Below are positions 16,747-24,888 of a DNA stretch of 64,000 bases, piece by piece; the first letter of the stretch is position 1; each line of letters opens with the position of its first letter. The notes under the pieces are model-generated. The model was not told the DNA's origin, ran no database searches, and saw nothing but the letters and a program-made list of their open reading frames with translations. A program made the translations under genes and the position numbers. This DNA is from Streptomyces hoynatensis (GTDB taxonomy: Bacteria > Actinomycetota > Actinomycetes > Streptomycetales > Streptomycetaceae), in assembly GCF_003626535.1 (NCBI RefSeq), contig NZ_RBAL01000017.1, positions 62,001 to 126,000 on the forward strand, given 5' to 3'.

Positions 16747-17460
16747 ATGGCAGAGTTCGTATATCCGCCGGTGATCGCCGCCGCGCGGGCGATGTTCAAG
16801 GCGCTCGACCTGCGCTTCGACATCGACGGCACCGAGCATGTGCCACGCCGGGGTGGCGCCGTGCTGGTGAGCAACCACATCAGCTATCTGGACTTCGTCT
16901 TCGCCGGCTTCGCCGCGCGCCCGGCGAAGCGCCTGGTGCGTTTCATGGCCAAGGACTCCGTCTTCCGGCACCGGCTCTCGGGGCCGCTGATGCGGGCGAT
17001 GAAGCACATACCGGTGGACCGTGCGGAGGGCGAGGCGGCCTTCGCGCACGCGCTGCGGGCGCTGCGGGCCGGCGAGATCGTGGGGGTCTTCCCGGAGGCG
17101 ACGATCTCGGAGTCCTTCACGCTCGGCAAGTTCAAGACGGGCGCGACGCGGATGGCGCAGCAGGCCGGGGTGCCGATGCTGCCGGTCGCGCTGTGGGGCA
17201 CCCAGCGGCTGTGGACCAAGGGCCGCAAGCGGGACCTGCGGCGCAACCACGTCCCGATCACCATCCGCGTCGGGGCGCCGATCACGCCGGACCCGGCCGA
17301 GCCCGCGCTGCGGGTGACCAGGCGGCTGCGGGAGCGGGTGCAGGAGCTGCTGGAGGCGGCACAGCGCGCCTACCCGGCCAAGCCCAAGTGCGCGGAGGAC
17401 GCCTGGTGGCTGCCCGCGCACCTGGGCGGCACCGCGCCGCCGCCCGCCACCGCGCGCTAG
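16747..17460 (+). CDS. 1-acyl-sn-glycerol-3-phosphate acyltransferase family protein (PlsC-like)
   Basis: 237 residues. The acyltransferase motifs are in order: NHISYLD (H44-D49, the HX4D catalytic pair), then RAMKHIPVDR (motif II-like), VGVFPEATIS (substrate-phosphate binding motif III) and MLPVALWGTQ (motif IV). It transfers acyl groups to lysophosphatidate or a related lyso-lipid at the inner membrane face. It is alone on its strand, preceded by a TTAC-N6-GTAG element and ended by a very strong bidirectional hairpin. Confidence 0.92.
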   Translation: MAEFVYPPVIAAARAMFKALDLRFDIDGTEHVPRRGGAVLVSNHISYLDFVFAGFAARPAKRLVRFMAKDSVFRHRLSGPLMRAMKHIPVDRAEGEAAFAHALRALRAGEIVGVFPEATISESFTLGKFKTGATRMAQQAGVPMLPVALWGTQRLWTKGRKRDLRRNHVPITIRVGAPITPDPAEPALRVTRRLRERVQELLEAAQRAYPAKPKCAEDAWWLPAHLGGTAPPPATAR

Positions 17461-17506
17461 GCCGGCCTGTGGAGCTCCGCGGGCCGCGGAGCTCCACAGG
17501 CCGGCC
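17460..17506. terminator. Bidirectional terminator with perfect 22-bp stem
   Basis: The arms 17460-17481 and 17485-17506 are exact reverse complements over 22 bases around a 3-base loop (GGC). The left arm starts in the last base of the plsC stop codon. It lies between the convergent plsC and threonine aldolase genes. There is no T tract, as is usual for Streptomyces hairpin terminators. Confidence 0.85.
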
Positions 17507-17520
17507 CCGGGGGGGGCGGC

Positions 17521-18594
17521 TCAGGCCCCCGGCTGGTCCCGCATCTCCTCGCGCAGGGCGGTGAGGAAGGCGTCGACGTCCGCCTCGGTGGTGTCGAAGG
17601 AGCACATCCAGCGCACGTCGCCCGCCGCCTCGTCCCAGAAGTAGAAGCGGTGGCGCTTGCGCAGCCGCTCGGCCGCGTCGTGGGGCAGGCGGGCGAAGAC
17701 GGCGTTGGCCTCGACCGGGTGGCGGATCTCCACGCCCGGCACCGCCCGTGCCCCCTCGGCCAGGCGGCGGGCCATGGCATTGGCGTGCGCGGCCGAGCGC
17801 AGCCACAGGTCCCCGGCGAGCAGCGCCTCGAACTGCACGGAGACGAAGCGCATCTTCGAGGCCAGCTGGAGCGAGGACTTCCGCAGCCGCACCAGCCCCC
17901 GGACGGCCTCGGGGTTGAGCACCACGACGGCCTCGCCGAAGAGCAGGCCGTTCTTGGTGCCGCCGAAGGAGAGGACGTCGACGCCCACGTCGGTGGTGAA
18001 GGCGCGCAGCGGCAGCCCGAGGGCGGCCGCCGCGTTGGCCAGGCGGGCGCCGTCCACGTGCACCGCCATGCCGCGCTCGTGGGCGAACTCGCACAGGGCG
18101 CGCACCTCCTGCGGCGTGTAGCGGGTGCCGAGTTCGGTGGACTGGGTGAGCGAGACCACCTGGGGCATCGCGCGGTGCTCGTCGTCCCAGCCGTGTGCCT
18201 CGCGGGCGACGAGCTCCGGCGTGAGCTTCCCGTCCTCCGCGGGCACCGGCAGCAGCTTCAGGGCGCCCACCCGCTCGGGCGCGCCGCCCTCGTCGGTGTG
18301 GATGTGCGCGCTGTCCGCGGTGACGACCGCGCCCCAGCGGTCGGTCATGGCCTGGAGGCCGACGACGTTGGCGCCCGTGCCGTTGAAGACGGGGAAGGCC
18401 TCGGCGCGGGGCCCGAAGTGGGCGCGGAAGACCTCCTGGAGGTGCGCGGTGTACGCGTCCTCGCCGTACGCGGTCTGGTGGCCCCCGTTGGCCAGGGCGA
18501 GGGCGGCGAGCACCTCCGGGTGGGCCCCCGCGTAGTTGTCGCTCGCGAAGCCGCGGGCGCCGGGGTCGTGGTGGCGGCGGGCGTCGGTGGTCAC
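17521..18594 (-). CDS. Low-specificity L-threonine aldolase-like PLP enzyme
   Basis: 357 residues from a GTG at 18594. It is a fold-type I aldolase/beta-eliminating lyase: FASDNYAGAHPEV near the start, EAFPVFNGTGANVVGLQ for the cofactor phosphate, HVDGARLANAAAALG, and the PLP lysine K214 in SFGGTKNGLL. It would cleave threonine or another beta-hydroxy amino acid to glycine plus aldehyde. The start overlaps the stop of the upstream SDR gene (GTGA), so the two are coupled. Confidence 0.9.
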   Translation of the reverse strand: MTTDARRHHDPGARGFASDNYAGAHPEVLAALALANGGHQTAYGEDAYTAHLQEVFRAHFGPRAEAFPVFNGTGANVVGLQAMTDRWGAVVTADSAHIHTDEGGAPERVGALKLLPVPAEDGKLTPELVAREAHGWDDEHRAMPQVVSLTQSTELGTRYTPQEVRALCEFAHERGMAVHVDGARLANAAAALGLPLRAFTTDVGVDVLSFGGTKNGLLFGEAVVVLNPEAVRGLVRLRKSSLQLASKMRFVSVQFEALLAGDLWLRSAAHANAMARRLAEGARAVPGVEIRHPVEANAVFARLPHDAAERLRKRHRFYFWDEAAGDVRWMCSFDTTEADVDAFLTALREEMRDQPGA

Positions 18595-19379
18595 GGCTTG
18601 GGGGTCAGCCACTGGCGGGTTCCGTTCACGTGCTCGGTGGGCGTGGCCCACAACCGGCAGATGTTCTCGGCGAGTTCGGCGACGTCCGTGAAGCCGGAGA
18701 ACCTGGCCTCGGGGCGCTGGGCGCGCATGGCGTCGTTGACCAGGGCCTTGACGACCAGGATGCCGGCCGCCGCCCGGAGGGGGCCGTCGCCGGCCGCCTT
18801 GCGGAATCCGTCCGCCAGGGCCAGGGTCCATGCCTCGGCGGCGGACTTCGCGGCCGCGTAGGCGGCGTTGCCCGCGGTGGGCCTGGCCGCGGCCGCCGCG
18901 CTGACCAGCACGTAGCGGCCGTTGCCTGCGCGCTCGAGCGGCGCCTTGAAGGCGAGCGAGGTGTGCTGCACGGTGCGCAGCAGCAGGTCGTGCAGGGCCT
19001 CCCAGTCGGCGAGGGCCGTCTCGCCGAAGGCGGCGGAGCCGCGCCAGCCGCCCACGAGGTGGACCAGCCCGTCGATCCTGCCGAACTCCTTCTCGGTCTT
19101 GGCGGCCCAGTCCCCCACGGCCTCGTAGTCCAGCAGGTCCACGGTGTCGCCGGTCACCGTGGCGCCCCCGTGCGCGAAGCGGGCGGCGTCCACGGCCGCC
19201 GCGAGCCGTTCGGCGTCCGCGTCGGCGCCCACCACGGTGGCGCCCGCCTCGGCGAGGCGCAGCAGGGTGGCCTGCCCGGCGGGGCCGCCCGCTCCGGCGA
19301 CCGCGATCACCGCTCCGTCGAGTCCGCCGTCCCCGTCCGGGGGGCGGGGGTCCTGGCTGCCGCCTTCGGGGCTCGTCAT
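18591..19379 (-). CDS. SDR-family NAD(P)-dependent oxidoreductase
   Basis: 262 residues. The Rossmann motif is AVAGAGGPAGQATLLRL, a variant of TGxxxGxG with Ala in place of the first Gly-x-Gly spacing. HLVGGWRG stands in place of NNAG, followed by VLVSAAAAARP (Ser) and AYAAAKSAAE, which gives the catalytic YxxxK. It is sandwiched between the DUF6421 gene (52 bases upstream) and threonine aldolase (4-base overlap), so the three form an operon. The substrate is unknown; a beta-hydroxy acid or amino acid would fit the aldolase partner, but that is inference. Confidence 0.85.
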   Translation of the reverse strand: MTSPEGGSQDPRPPDGDGGLDGAVIAVAGAGGPAGQATLLRLAEAGATVVGADADAERLAAAVDAARFAHGGATVTGDTVDLLDYEAVGDWAAKTEKEFGRIDGLVHLVGGWRGSAAFGETALADWEALHDLLLRTVQHTSLAFKAPLERAGNGRYVLVSAAAAARPTAGNAAYAAAKSAAEAWTLALADGFRKAAGDGPLRAAAGILVVKALVNDAMRAQRPEARFSGFTDVAELAENICRLWATPTEHVNGTRQWLTPKP

Positions 19380-19431
19380 CGGCGCCTCCTTGGTTCCGTT
19401 TCCTGGGGCAGTGCGGCCGGGGCGGGCAGGG

Positions 19432-20838
19432 TCAGGCGGCCCGCTCCGCGGGGCTGTCCGCGGTGATGCCCCGAGTGGATTCGATCACCTTGCGGAGCTT
19501 CTTGGCCAGCGCCTCGTAGAAGAGGCTCAGCGGGAACTCGTCCGGCAGCACGTCGTCCACGAGCTTGCGCGGCGGCAGGCTCAGGTCGAGTGCCTCGGGG
19601 CCCTTGGCCCAGGTGGAGCCGGGGTGCGGGGCGAGGTAGTCGGAGACCAGTTCGTAGGCCTTCAGCCAGTGCACGAGCTTGGGCCGGTCGATGCCCCTGC
19701 GGTACAGGGTCTCGATCTCCTCGCGCAGCCGGACGGTGACCCGGCGGGCCAGGTCCCAGTCGATGGCCAGCCTGTTGTCGGTCCAGCGCAGGGCGTCGTG
19801 CCGGTGCAGGTAGGCGAAGAGCAACTGGCCGCCGAGGCCGTCGTAGTTGCGCACGCGCTCGCCGGTGACCGGGAAGCGGAAGAGGCGTTCGAGCAGCACC
19901 GCGTACTGGACGTCGCGGCCCTGCGGGTAGCCGTCCTCGGCGAGGCGCACGGCCTCGTGGAAGGCGGTGAGGTCGCAGCGCAGCTCTTCGAGCCCGTACA
20001 TCCAGAAGGGCTGGCGCTGCTTGATCATGAACGGGTCGAAGGGCAGGTCGCCGTGGCTGTGCGTGCGGTCGTGGATCATGTCCCACAGCACGAACGTCTG
20101 CTGGCAGCGCTCCTGGTCGGCCAGCAGGGCCTCGGCCTCCGCGGGCAGCGGCAGGCTGGTGACCTCGCGGGCGGCGGCGACGACGCGGCGGAACCTGGCG
20201 GCCTCCCGGTCGCAGAAGATGCCGCCCCAGGTGAAGCGCTCGGGGGCCTTCCTGACCGCGATGGTCTCGGGGAAGAGCACGGCGGAGTTGGTGTCGTATC
20301 CCGCGGTGAAGTCCTCGAAGGTGATGCCGAGGAACATCGGGTTGTCGTAGCGGGTGCGCTCCAGCTCGGCGAGCCACTGCGGCCACACCACCCGCAGGAC
20401 GACCGCCTCCAGGTTGCGGTCGGGGTTGCCGTTCTGCGTGTACATGGGGAAGACGACGAGGTGCTGGCGCCCGTCGGTGCGCCCGGCGGCCGGCTGGAAG
20501 GCGAGCAGGGAGTCGAGGAAGTCGGGGACGCCGAAGCCGCCCTCGGCCCAGGCGCGCAGGTCGCCGACGAGCGCGCGGTGGTAGGCGGCGTCGTGCGGGA
20601 GCAGCGGGGAGAGCTCGCCGACGGCCTCGACGACACGGTCGATCAGCCGGCGGATCTCGGCGGGAGCCGGGGCGCCCTCGGCATCGAAGTCGATGGAGCC
20701 GTCCTTCGACTGGGCCGGGCGGATGTCCGCCACGGCCTGCTTCAGCACCGCCCAGGCCGGGTGAGCGACGACGCGCTCGGAGTCCTCGCCCGACAAACCC
20801 GCGCCCTTTGGGGTGATGGACGCCAGAGTTTCCGTCAT
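19432..20838 (-). CDS. DUF6421 family protein
   Basis: 468 residues, soluble and acidic, with no signal peptide or membrane helix. It belongs to a conserved actinomycete family of unknown role. Striking conserved-looking stretches are VVFPMYTQNGNPDRNLEAV, WGGIFCDREAARFRR and WDMIHDRTHSHGDLPFDPF, a His/Asp cluster that could bind a metal. It is the first gene of a likely operon with the SDR and threonine aldolase, so a role in the same pathway is plausible but unproven. Confidence 0.85.
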   Translation of the reverse strand: MTETLASITPKGAGLSGEDSERVVAHPAWAVLKQAVADIRPAQSKDGSIDFDAEGAPAPAEIRRLIDRVVEAVGELSPLLPHDAAYHRALVGDLRAWAEGGFGVPDFLDSLLAFQPAAGRTDGRQHLVVFPMYTQNGNPDRNLEAVVLRVVWPQWLAELERTRYDNPMFLGITFEDFTAGYDTNSAVLFPETIAVRKAPERFTWGGIFCDREAARFRRVVAAAREVTSLPLPAEAEALLADQERCQQTFVLWDMIHDRTHSHGDLPFDPFMIKQRQPFWMYGLEELRCDLTAFHEAVRLAEDGYPQGRDVQYAVLLERLFRFPVTGERVRNYDGLGGQLLFAYLHRHDALRWTDNRLAIDWDLARRVTVRLREEIETLYRRGIDRPKLVHWLKAYELVSDYLAPHPGSTWAKGPEALDLSLPPRKLVDDVLPDEFPLSLFYEALAKKLRKVIESTRGITADSPAERAA

Positions 20839-20989
20839 GACCCATCCTCCACAGCAGAAATTCTCGTAAGAGCACGGTATCTGGCGCAGATCCTTCGATC
20901 AACCGGGCAACCGTGAGACCACCCGGTCGTGGCCTGGCCCCCGTCCCCCGGCACACCGGCGTTCACCCGCCGTGCTTAGGGTGATCGGC

Positions 20990-21667
20990 ATGCCGCTGCT
21001 GACCGTCGGACACCGTGGGCTGATGGGCGTGGAGCCGGAGAACACCCTGCGTTCCTTCCGCAGGGCCGACCGCGCCGGGCTCGACATGATCGAACTCGAC
21101 CTGCACCTGAGCAAGGACGGGCGCCTGGTCGTCATCCACGACGCCGAGGTGGACCGGACCACCGACGGCTCGGGCCGGGTCGGCGAGCTCACGCTGCAGG
21201 AACTGCGGGCCCTTGACGCCGGGCTCGGCGAGCGGCTGCCGCTCTTCGAGGAGGTCGTGGAGGCCGTGGCCGCGCCGCTGCAGGCCGAGATCAAGGACCG
21301 GGCCGCGGCCCGGGTGCTGGCGGAGGAGATCGAGCGGCTCGGCCTTCAGGACCGCGTCACCGTGATCTCCTTCCACGGGGACGCGCTGCGCGAGACCAGA
21401 GAGCTGCTCCCGGAGATCCCCCTCGCGCTGGTCAGCGGCCGTTCCACGGGCTCGGCCCCGGAACGCGCCGCGAAGCTGGGCGCCGGGATGATCTCCTGCG
21501 AGCTGGCCCACCTGGACGCCGGCGTGGTCGCCCGGGCACACGCCGCGGGACTCAAGGTGATCAGCTGGACGGTGAACACCGCCGGGGAACTGGACCGGGC
21601 GATCGGGCTCGGCCTCGACGGCGTGGTGACCGACAGGCCGGAGATCGCGCTCAGCGCAGCGGCTTGA
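20990..21667 (+). CDS. Glycerophosphodiester phosphodiesterase
   Basis: 225 residues from ATG 20990. GDPD motifs: VGHRGLMGVEPENT (catalytic HRG and ENT), ELDLHLSKDGRLVVIHD (EXD metal ligands and second His), LQAEIKD and WTVNTAGELDRAIGLGLDGVVTDRP. It hydrolyses glycerophosphodiesters to glycerol-3-phosphate and an alcohol, probably in the cytoplasm since there is no signal peptide. TAGGGT ends 7 bases before the ATG, suggesting a leaderless transcript. The 3' end overlaps the convergent GNAT gene by 17 bases. Confidence 0.93.
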   Translation: MPLLTVGHRGLMGVEPENTLRSFRRADRAGLDMIELDLHLSKDGRLVVIHDAEVDRTTDGSGRVGELTLQELRALDAGLGERLPLFEEVVEAVAAPLQAEIKDRAAARVLAEEIERLGLQDRVTVISFHGDALRETRELLPEIPLALVSGRSTGSAPERAAKLGAGMISCELAHLDAGVVARAHAAGLKVISWTVNTAGELDRAIGLGLDGVVTDRPEIALSAAA

Positions 21668-22202
21668 CCAGCAGCTCGAACTCCAGGTCGGACCGCCGGG
21701 GAATGCCGAAGCGCTCGTCGCCGTAGGGGAAGGCGCTGGTGCGCCCGGTGCGGGCGTAGCCCCGGCGCTCGTACCAGGCGATGAGGTCGGCCCGGGCCGA
21801 GATCACCTGCATGTGCATCTCGCCGGCCGCCCACTCCGTGCGGGCCCGGCGCTCGGCCTCGGCCAGGACGCGCCGGCCGAGGCCGCCGCCCTGGAGCGTG
21901 GGACGCACGGCGAACATCCCGAAGTACGCCGCGTCCCTGCCCCCCGCACCGGCCCGGCGCTCCAGGTGGCAGCAGGCGACGAGCTCCCCGAGCCGCTCGG
22001 CGGCCAGCAGCAGGCTGCCGGGGGCGGCGAGGGCCTCCCGGACGCCCTCCGGATCGGTGCGCTGCCCGTCGAGGAGGTCGGCCTCGGTGGTCCAGCCCGC
22101 CCGGCTGGACTCGCCGCGGTAGGCGGACTCCACGAGCGCCACGATCGCCGGGATGTCGCTCTCCCCGGCTTCGCGGAAGGTGAGGTGCTCCGTCGTCGTC
22201 AC
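21651..22202 (-). CDS. GNAT-family N-acetyltransferase
   Basis: 183 residues from GTG 22202. The acetyl-CoA loop is FAVRPTLQGGGLGRRVLAEAE (Q-x-x-G-x-G/A pattern), followed by ARADLIAWYERRGYARTGRT, both typical of GNAT. A FREAGESDIPAIVALVESAY N-terminus fits the fold. The substrate is unknown. It overlaps the GDPD gene tail to tail, so the two messages are partly complementary. Confidence 0.85.
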   Translation of the reverse strand: MTTTEHLTFREAGESDIPAIVALVESAYRGESSRAGWTTEADLLDGQRTDPEGVREALAAPGSLLLAAERLGELVACCHLERRAGAGGRDAAYFGMFAVRPTLQGGGLGRRVLAEAERRARTEWAAGEMHMQVISARADLIAWYERRGYARTGRTSAFPYGDERFGIPRRSDLEFELLVKPLR

Positions 22203-22317
22203 AGCCCCGCATCGTAGCGCCGGCGTGCGCGCTCTCCCTACACGCTTCCGTGCGCTCCCGTGCACCCGGCGCGTGGTGGGCAGTCTCCCGGCGCGGACCG
22301 CGGCGGGGAGGTGGGCG

Positions 22318-22896
22318 ATGCACGGGCCGGTGCTCGTGGGCTGGCTGCTGGTGGCGCTGTGCGGCGGGACGGGCGGCTACTGCCTGACGCGGGTGCGCGG
22401 GGGACGGCCGAGGGAGCGGCGGGCGGCCGCGGCCGAGGCGGCGATGGGCCTCGGCATGGCGGTGATGGCGCTGCCCACGGGGCAGCCTGGCGGGTTCCCC
22501 GGGGACCTCGTCCTGCTGTGCGTGGCGGTGCTCTCCGGGGGGACGGCGCTCGGGGCCGCCGCCGTGCTCGGGTTCGGCGCCGCGCACCGGGCGCACCACG
22601 TGGTGGAGACGGCGGCGATGCTCTACATGGCGCTGGCCATGGGGGCGGCCCCGGCGGCCGCGCACCACGCGGCGCACCAGCCGGGCGGGAACCCGCTGCT
22701 CACGGGGGTGCTGCTGGCCTACTTCGGCGGCTACGCGCTGTGCGCAGGCCCGCGGCTGCTCCCCGCCGCCGTGGGGGGCGGGCACGGAGGGCCCGCCGGT
22801 GGGGCGGGCGGCGCGCCCGAGCGGCCTCCGGAGCTGGCGGCGGCCTGCCGTCTCGCCCTGGCGGTGGGGATGTTCGCGATGCTGCTGACCATGTGA
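22318..22896 (+). CDS. DUF5134 membrane protein
   Basis: 192 residues from ATG 22318 (GGGGAGG upstream). There are five to six hydrophobic segments, with a cytoplasmic Arg-rich loop after the first (TRVRGGRPRERR) and His-rich stretches AAHRAHHVVETAAMLYMA and AAAHHAAHQPGG inside or between helices. The family is found next to M56 peptidase genes in Streptomyces, as here (100 bases upstream of one). The His-rich helices hint at metal handling or metal-dependent signalling, which is inference only. Confidence 0.75.
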   Translation: MHGPVLVGWLLVALCGGTGGYCLTRVRGGRPRERRAAAAEAAMGLGMAVMALPTGQPGGFPGDLVLLCVAVLSGGTALGAAAVLGFGAAHRAHHVVETAAMLYMALAMGAAPAAAHHAAHQPGGNPLLTGVLLAYFGGYALCAGPRLLPAAVGGGHGGPAGGAGGAPERPPELAAACRLALAVGMFAMLLTM

Positions 22897-22996
22897 GGCC
22901 AGGCCGGCGCCGGGCCGAGCCGGCCGGTGCGGCGGGCCGGGACGGCGGCCGGGCCGGGCCGTTCCGGTTGCCGGGCCCTGGCTCTAGGCTGACCCC

Positions 22997-23947
22997 ATGG
23001 TGATCGCCCTCGCGCTCCTGGTGCTTGGCGGGCTCACCGCGGCGACGGCGCCGCGGCTGCTGGCCCGCGGATCGTGGCCCGACCGGGAGCCGGTGCTCGC
23101 GTTGTGGGTGTGGCAGTGCGTCGTCGCGGCGGTCCTGCTGTGCTGCGTGCTCGCCATGGCGCTGTGCGGGGCCGCGGCCTGGCACGAGGTGCGCGGGCAG
23201 CTCTTCGCGCCGGCTCCCGCCGTCGTGGTGGACGCCTACGGGCTGCACCCGGACGAACGGCGCTGGGCCGCCGCGATCGCCCTGCTGCTCGCGGGCGGGG
23301 GCGGCTGGACGGGCCTGATGCTGGTGCGCGAGGTGGCCGCGGCCCGGGCCTGGCGGCGCAGGCAGCGCGCCGGGCTGCTCTCCCGCTCCCCCCGGCTGCC
23401 CGGGGAGGAGGCGGCCACCGGCGACCGGCTGATCGTGCTCGAGGACGAACGGCCCGACGCCTGGCTGCTTGCGGGGACGCCGCCGCGCCTGGTGATCACC
23501 ACGGCCGCGCTCCGCCGGCTCAACCGGCGCCAGCTCGACGCCGTGATCGCCCACGAACAGGGCCACGTGCGGGCCAGGCACCACTGGCTCGTGTACTGCG
23601 CCGGCGCGCTGGCCCGCGGCTTCCCGCAGGTGCCGGTGTTCGCCGCCTTCAGGCACCAGGTGCACCGGCTCGTGGAGCTGGCCGCGGACGATGTCGCCTC
23701 CCGGCGCTTCGGCAGGTTCACCACCGCCCTGGCCCTGGTCGGCCTGAACGAGGACCGCGGCGTGTTCACGCTGGCCGCCCACCCCGCGCACCACGCCCAC
23801 CTCCCGCAGCGGGTGCACCGGCTGCTCAGCCCCGGCCGGCGGCTCACCCGGGGCCGCCGCAGGCGGATGACGGCGGCCGCCGCGCTGATGCCGCTGGTGC
23901 CGCTGCTGGTCGCCTTCCTGCCCGGACTGACCGCGCTCGGCGCCTGA
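22997..23947 (+). CDS. M56/BlaR1-like membrane metallopeptidase
   Basis: 316 residues. Membrane helices lie at about 1-20, 35-60 and 90-112. The zinc-protease motif is H186-E-x-x-H190 in AVIAHEQGHVRARHH, with a further Glu in HRLVELAADDVASRR as third ligand, and a C-terminal helix at about 290-312. There is no penicillin-binding sensor domain, unlike BlaR1. TAGGCT at 22985, 12 bases before the ATG, indicates a leaderless start. The usual BlaI-type repressor gene is absent next to it, so its regulatory partner must lie elsewhere if it exists. Confidence 0.87.
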   Translation: MVIALALLVLGGLTAATAPRLLARGSWPDREPVLALWVWQCVVAAVLLCCVLAMALCGAAAWHEVRGQLFAPAPAVVVDAYGLHPDERRWAAAIALLLAGGGGWTGLMLVREVAAARAWRRRQRAGLLSRSPRLPGEEAATGDRLIVLEDERPDAWLLAGTPPRLVITTAALRRLNRRQLDAVIAHEQGHVRARHHWLVYCAGALARGFPQVPVFAAFRHQVHRLVELAADDVASRRFGRFTTALALVGLNEDRGVFTLAAHPAHHAHLPQRVHRLLSPGRRLTRGRRRRMTAAAALMPLVPLLVAFLPGLTALGA

Positions 23948-23988
23948 TCGGCTGGCGCGCCCCGGCCTGGCACGGGCAGGATCGAGTC

Positions 23989-24684
23989 ATGGCCATCCAC
24001 GGCGTGCTCTTCGATTTCTCCGGGACCCTCATGCGCATCGAGCCGGCCGTCTCCTGGCTGCGCGTCGCGCTGGAGAGGACCGGCGTCGCCCTGCCCGAGG
24101 AGGAGGTGCGCCGCCTGGCCGCCGCGCTCGAGGAGGTGGGCGCGCTGCCCGGGGGGTCCAGGCCACGGCAGGTGCCGCCCGAGCTGGCCGGGCTGTGGCG
24201 GGAGCGCGACCGGGACGGCAGCAGGCACCGGGAGCTCTACACGGCGCTGGCCCGCCGGGTTCCGCTGCCCGACGACAGGCTGTACGACGTCCTGTACGAC
24301 CGGCACCGGGAGCCGGGGGCCTGGCGGCGGTACCCGGACGTCCTCCCGGTGCTGCGCGCGCTGCGCGAGCGCGGCACGGGCATCGGGCTGATCAGCAACA
24401 TCGGCTGGGACCTGCGGCCCGTCCTGCGGGAGCACGGCCTGTTCGGCTGCCTCGACGTCTGCGTGCTCTCCTTCGAGCACGGCGTCCAGAAGCCCGACGC
24501 GCGGCTGTTCCGCCTCGCCTGCGAGGGGCTCGGCCTGGCGCCGGAGCACGTGCTGATGGTCGGCGACGACGAGCGGGCCGACGGCGGCGCCACCGCGCTC
24601 GGCTGCGCCGTGCACCTGGTGCGCCACCTGCCGGTCGGCGAGCGACCCGAGGACCTGCGGCCGGTACTCGACCTCGTCGGGTGA
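23989..24684 (+). CDS. HAD-superfamily hydrolase
   Basis: 231 residues. Motif I is VLFDFSGTL: nucleophile D9 is present, but the usual second Asp (D+2) is Ser. Motif II is IGLISNIGWD, the motif III lysine is in HGVQKPDARLF, and motif IV is MVGDDERADGGATALG. Ser at the general acid position occurs in dehalogenase- and epoxide-hydrolase-like HAD branches, so a classic phosphatase role is uncertain. CAGGAT lies 12 bases before the ATG, consistent with a leaderless start. A strong hairpin follows the gene. Confidence 0.87.
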   Translation: MAIHGVLFDFSGTLMRIEPAVSWLRVALERTGVALPEEEVRRLAAALEEVGALPGGSRPRQVPPELAGLWRERDRDGSRHRELYTALARRVPLPDDRLYDVLYDRHREPGAWRRYPDVLPVLRALRERGTGIGLISNIGWDLRPVLREHGLFGCLDVCVLSFEHGVQKPDARLFRLACEGLGLAPEHVLMVGDDERADGGATALGCAVHLVRHLPVGERPEDLRPVLDLVG

Positions 24685-24757
24685 CCCGGGGGCCTTGGCC
24701 CGCAATGATGGGGTAGGCGCCGTCTGAAGGCGACGCGGCGGTGCGGACGGTGAAACG

Positions 24758-24802
24758 GGTGGCGGTATCGGACGGTCCCCCGCGCCGCCCGATACCGCCA
24801 CC
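24758..24802. terminator. Hairpin terminator after the HAD gene
   Basis: The arms GGTGGCGGTATCGG (24758-24771) and CCGATACCGCCACC (24789-24802) are exact complements. The stem continues with CGG/CCG after one A-C mismatch, leaving a 9-base loop. It lies 74 bases past the HAD stop and 56 bases before the TetR operator. Confidence 0.7.
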
Positions 24803-24857
24803 GACTCCGGACAGCGCCGCCTACCGGGCGGCGGCGTCCGGGTGCCCGATGAGTATA

Positions 24858-24876
24858 TTGACTGTTAGCCAGTCAA
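24858..24876. promoter_or_regulatory. Probable TetR autoregulatory operator
   Basis: TTGACTG (24858-24864) and CAGTCAA (24870-24876) are perfect 7-base inverted arms around TTAGC. The site ends 12 bases before the ATG of the TetR gene at 24889, the usual position for self-repression. An A/T-rich TATATT at 24854-24859 could be the -10 overlapped by the operator. Confidence 0.65.
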
Positions 24877-24888
24877 CGGGAGTCCAGC

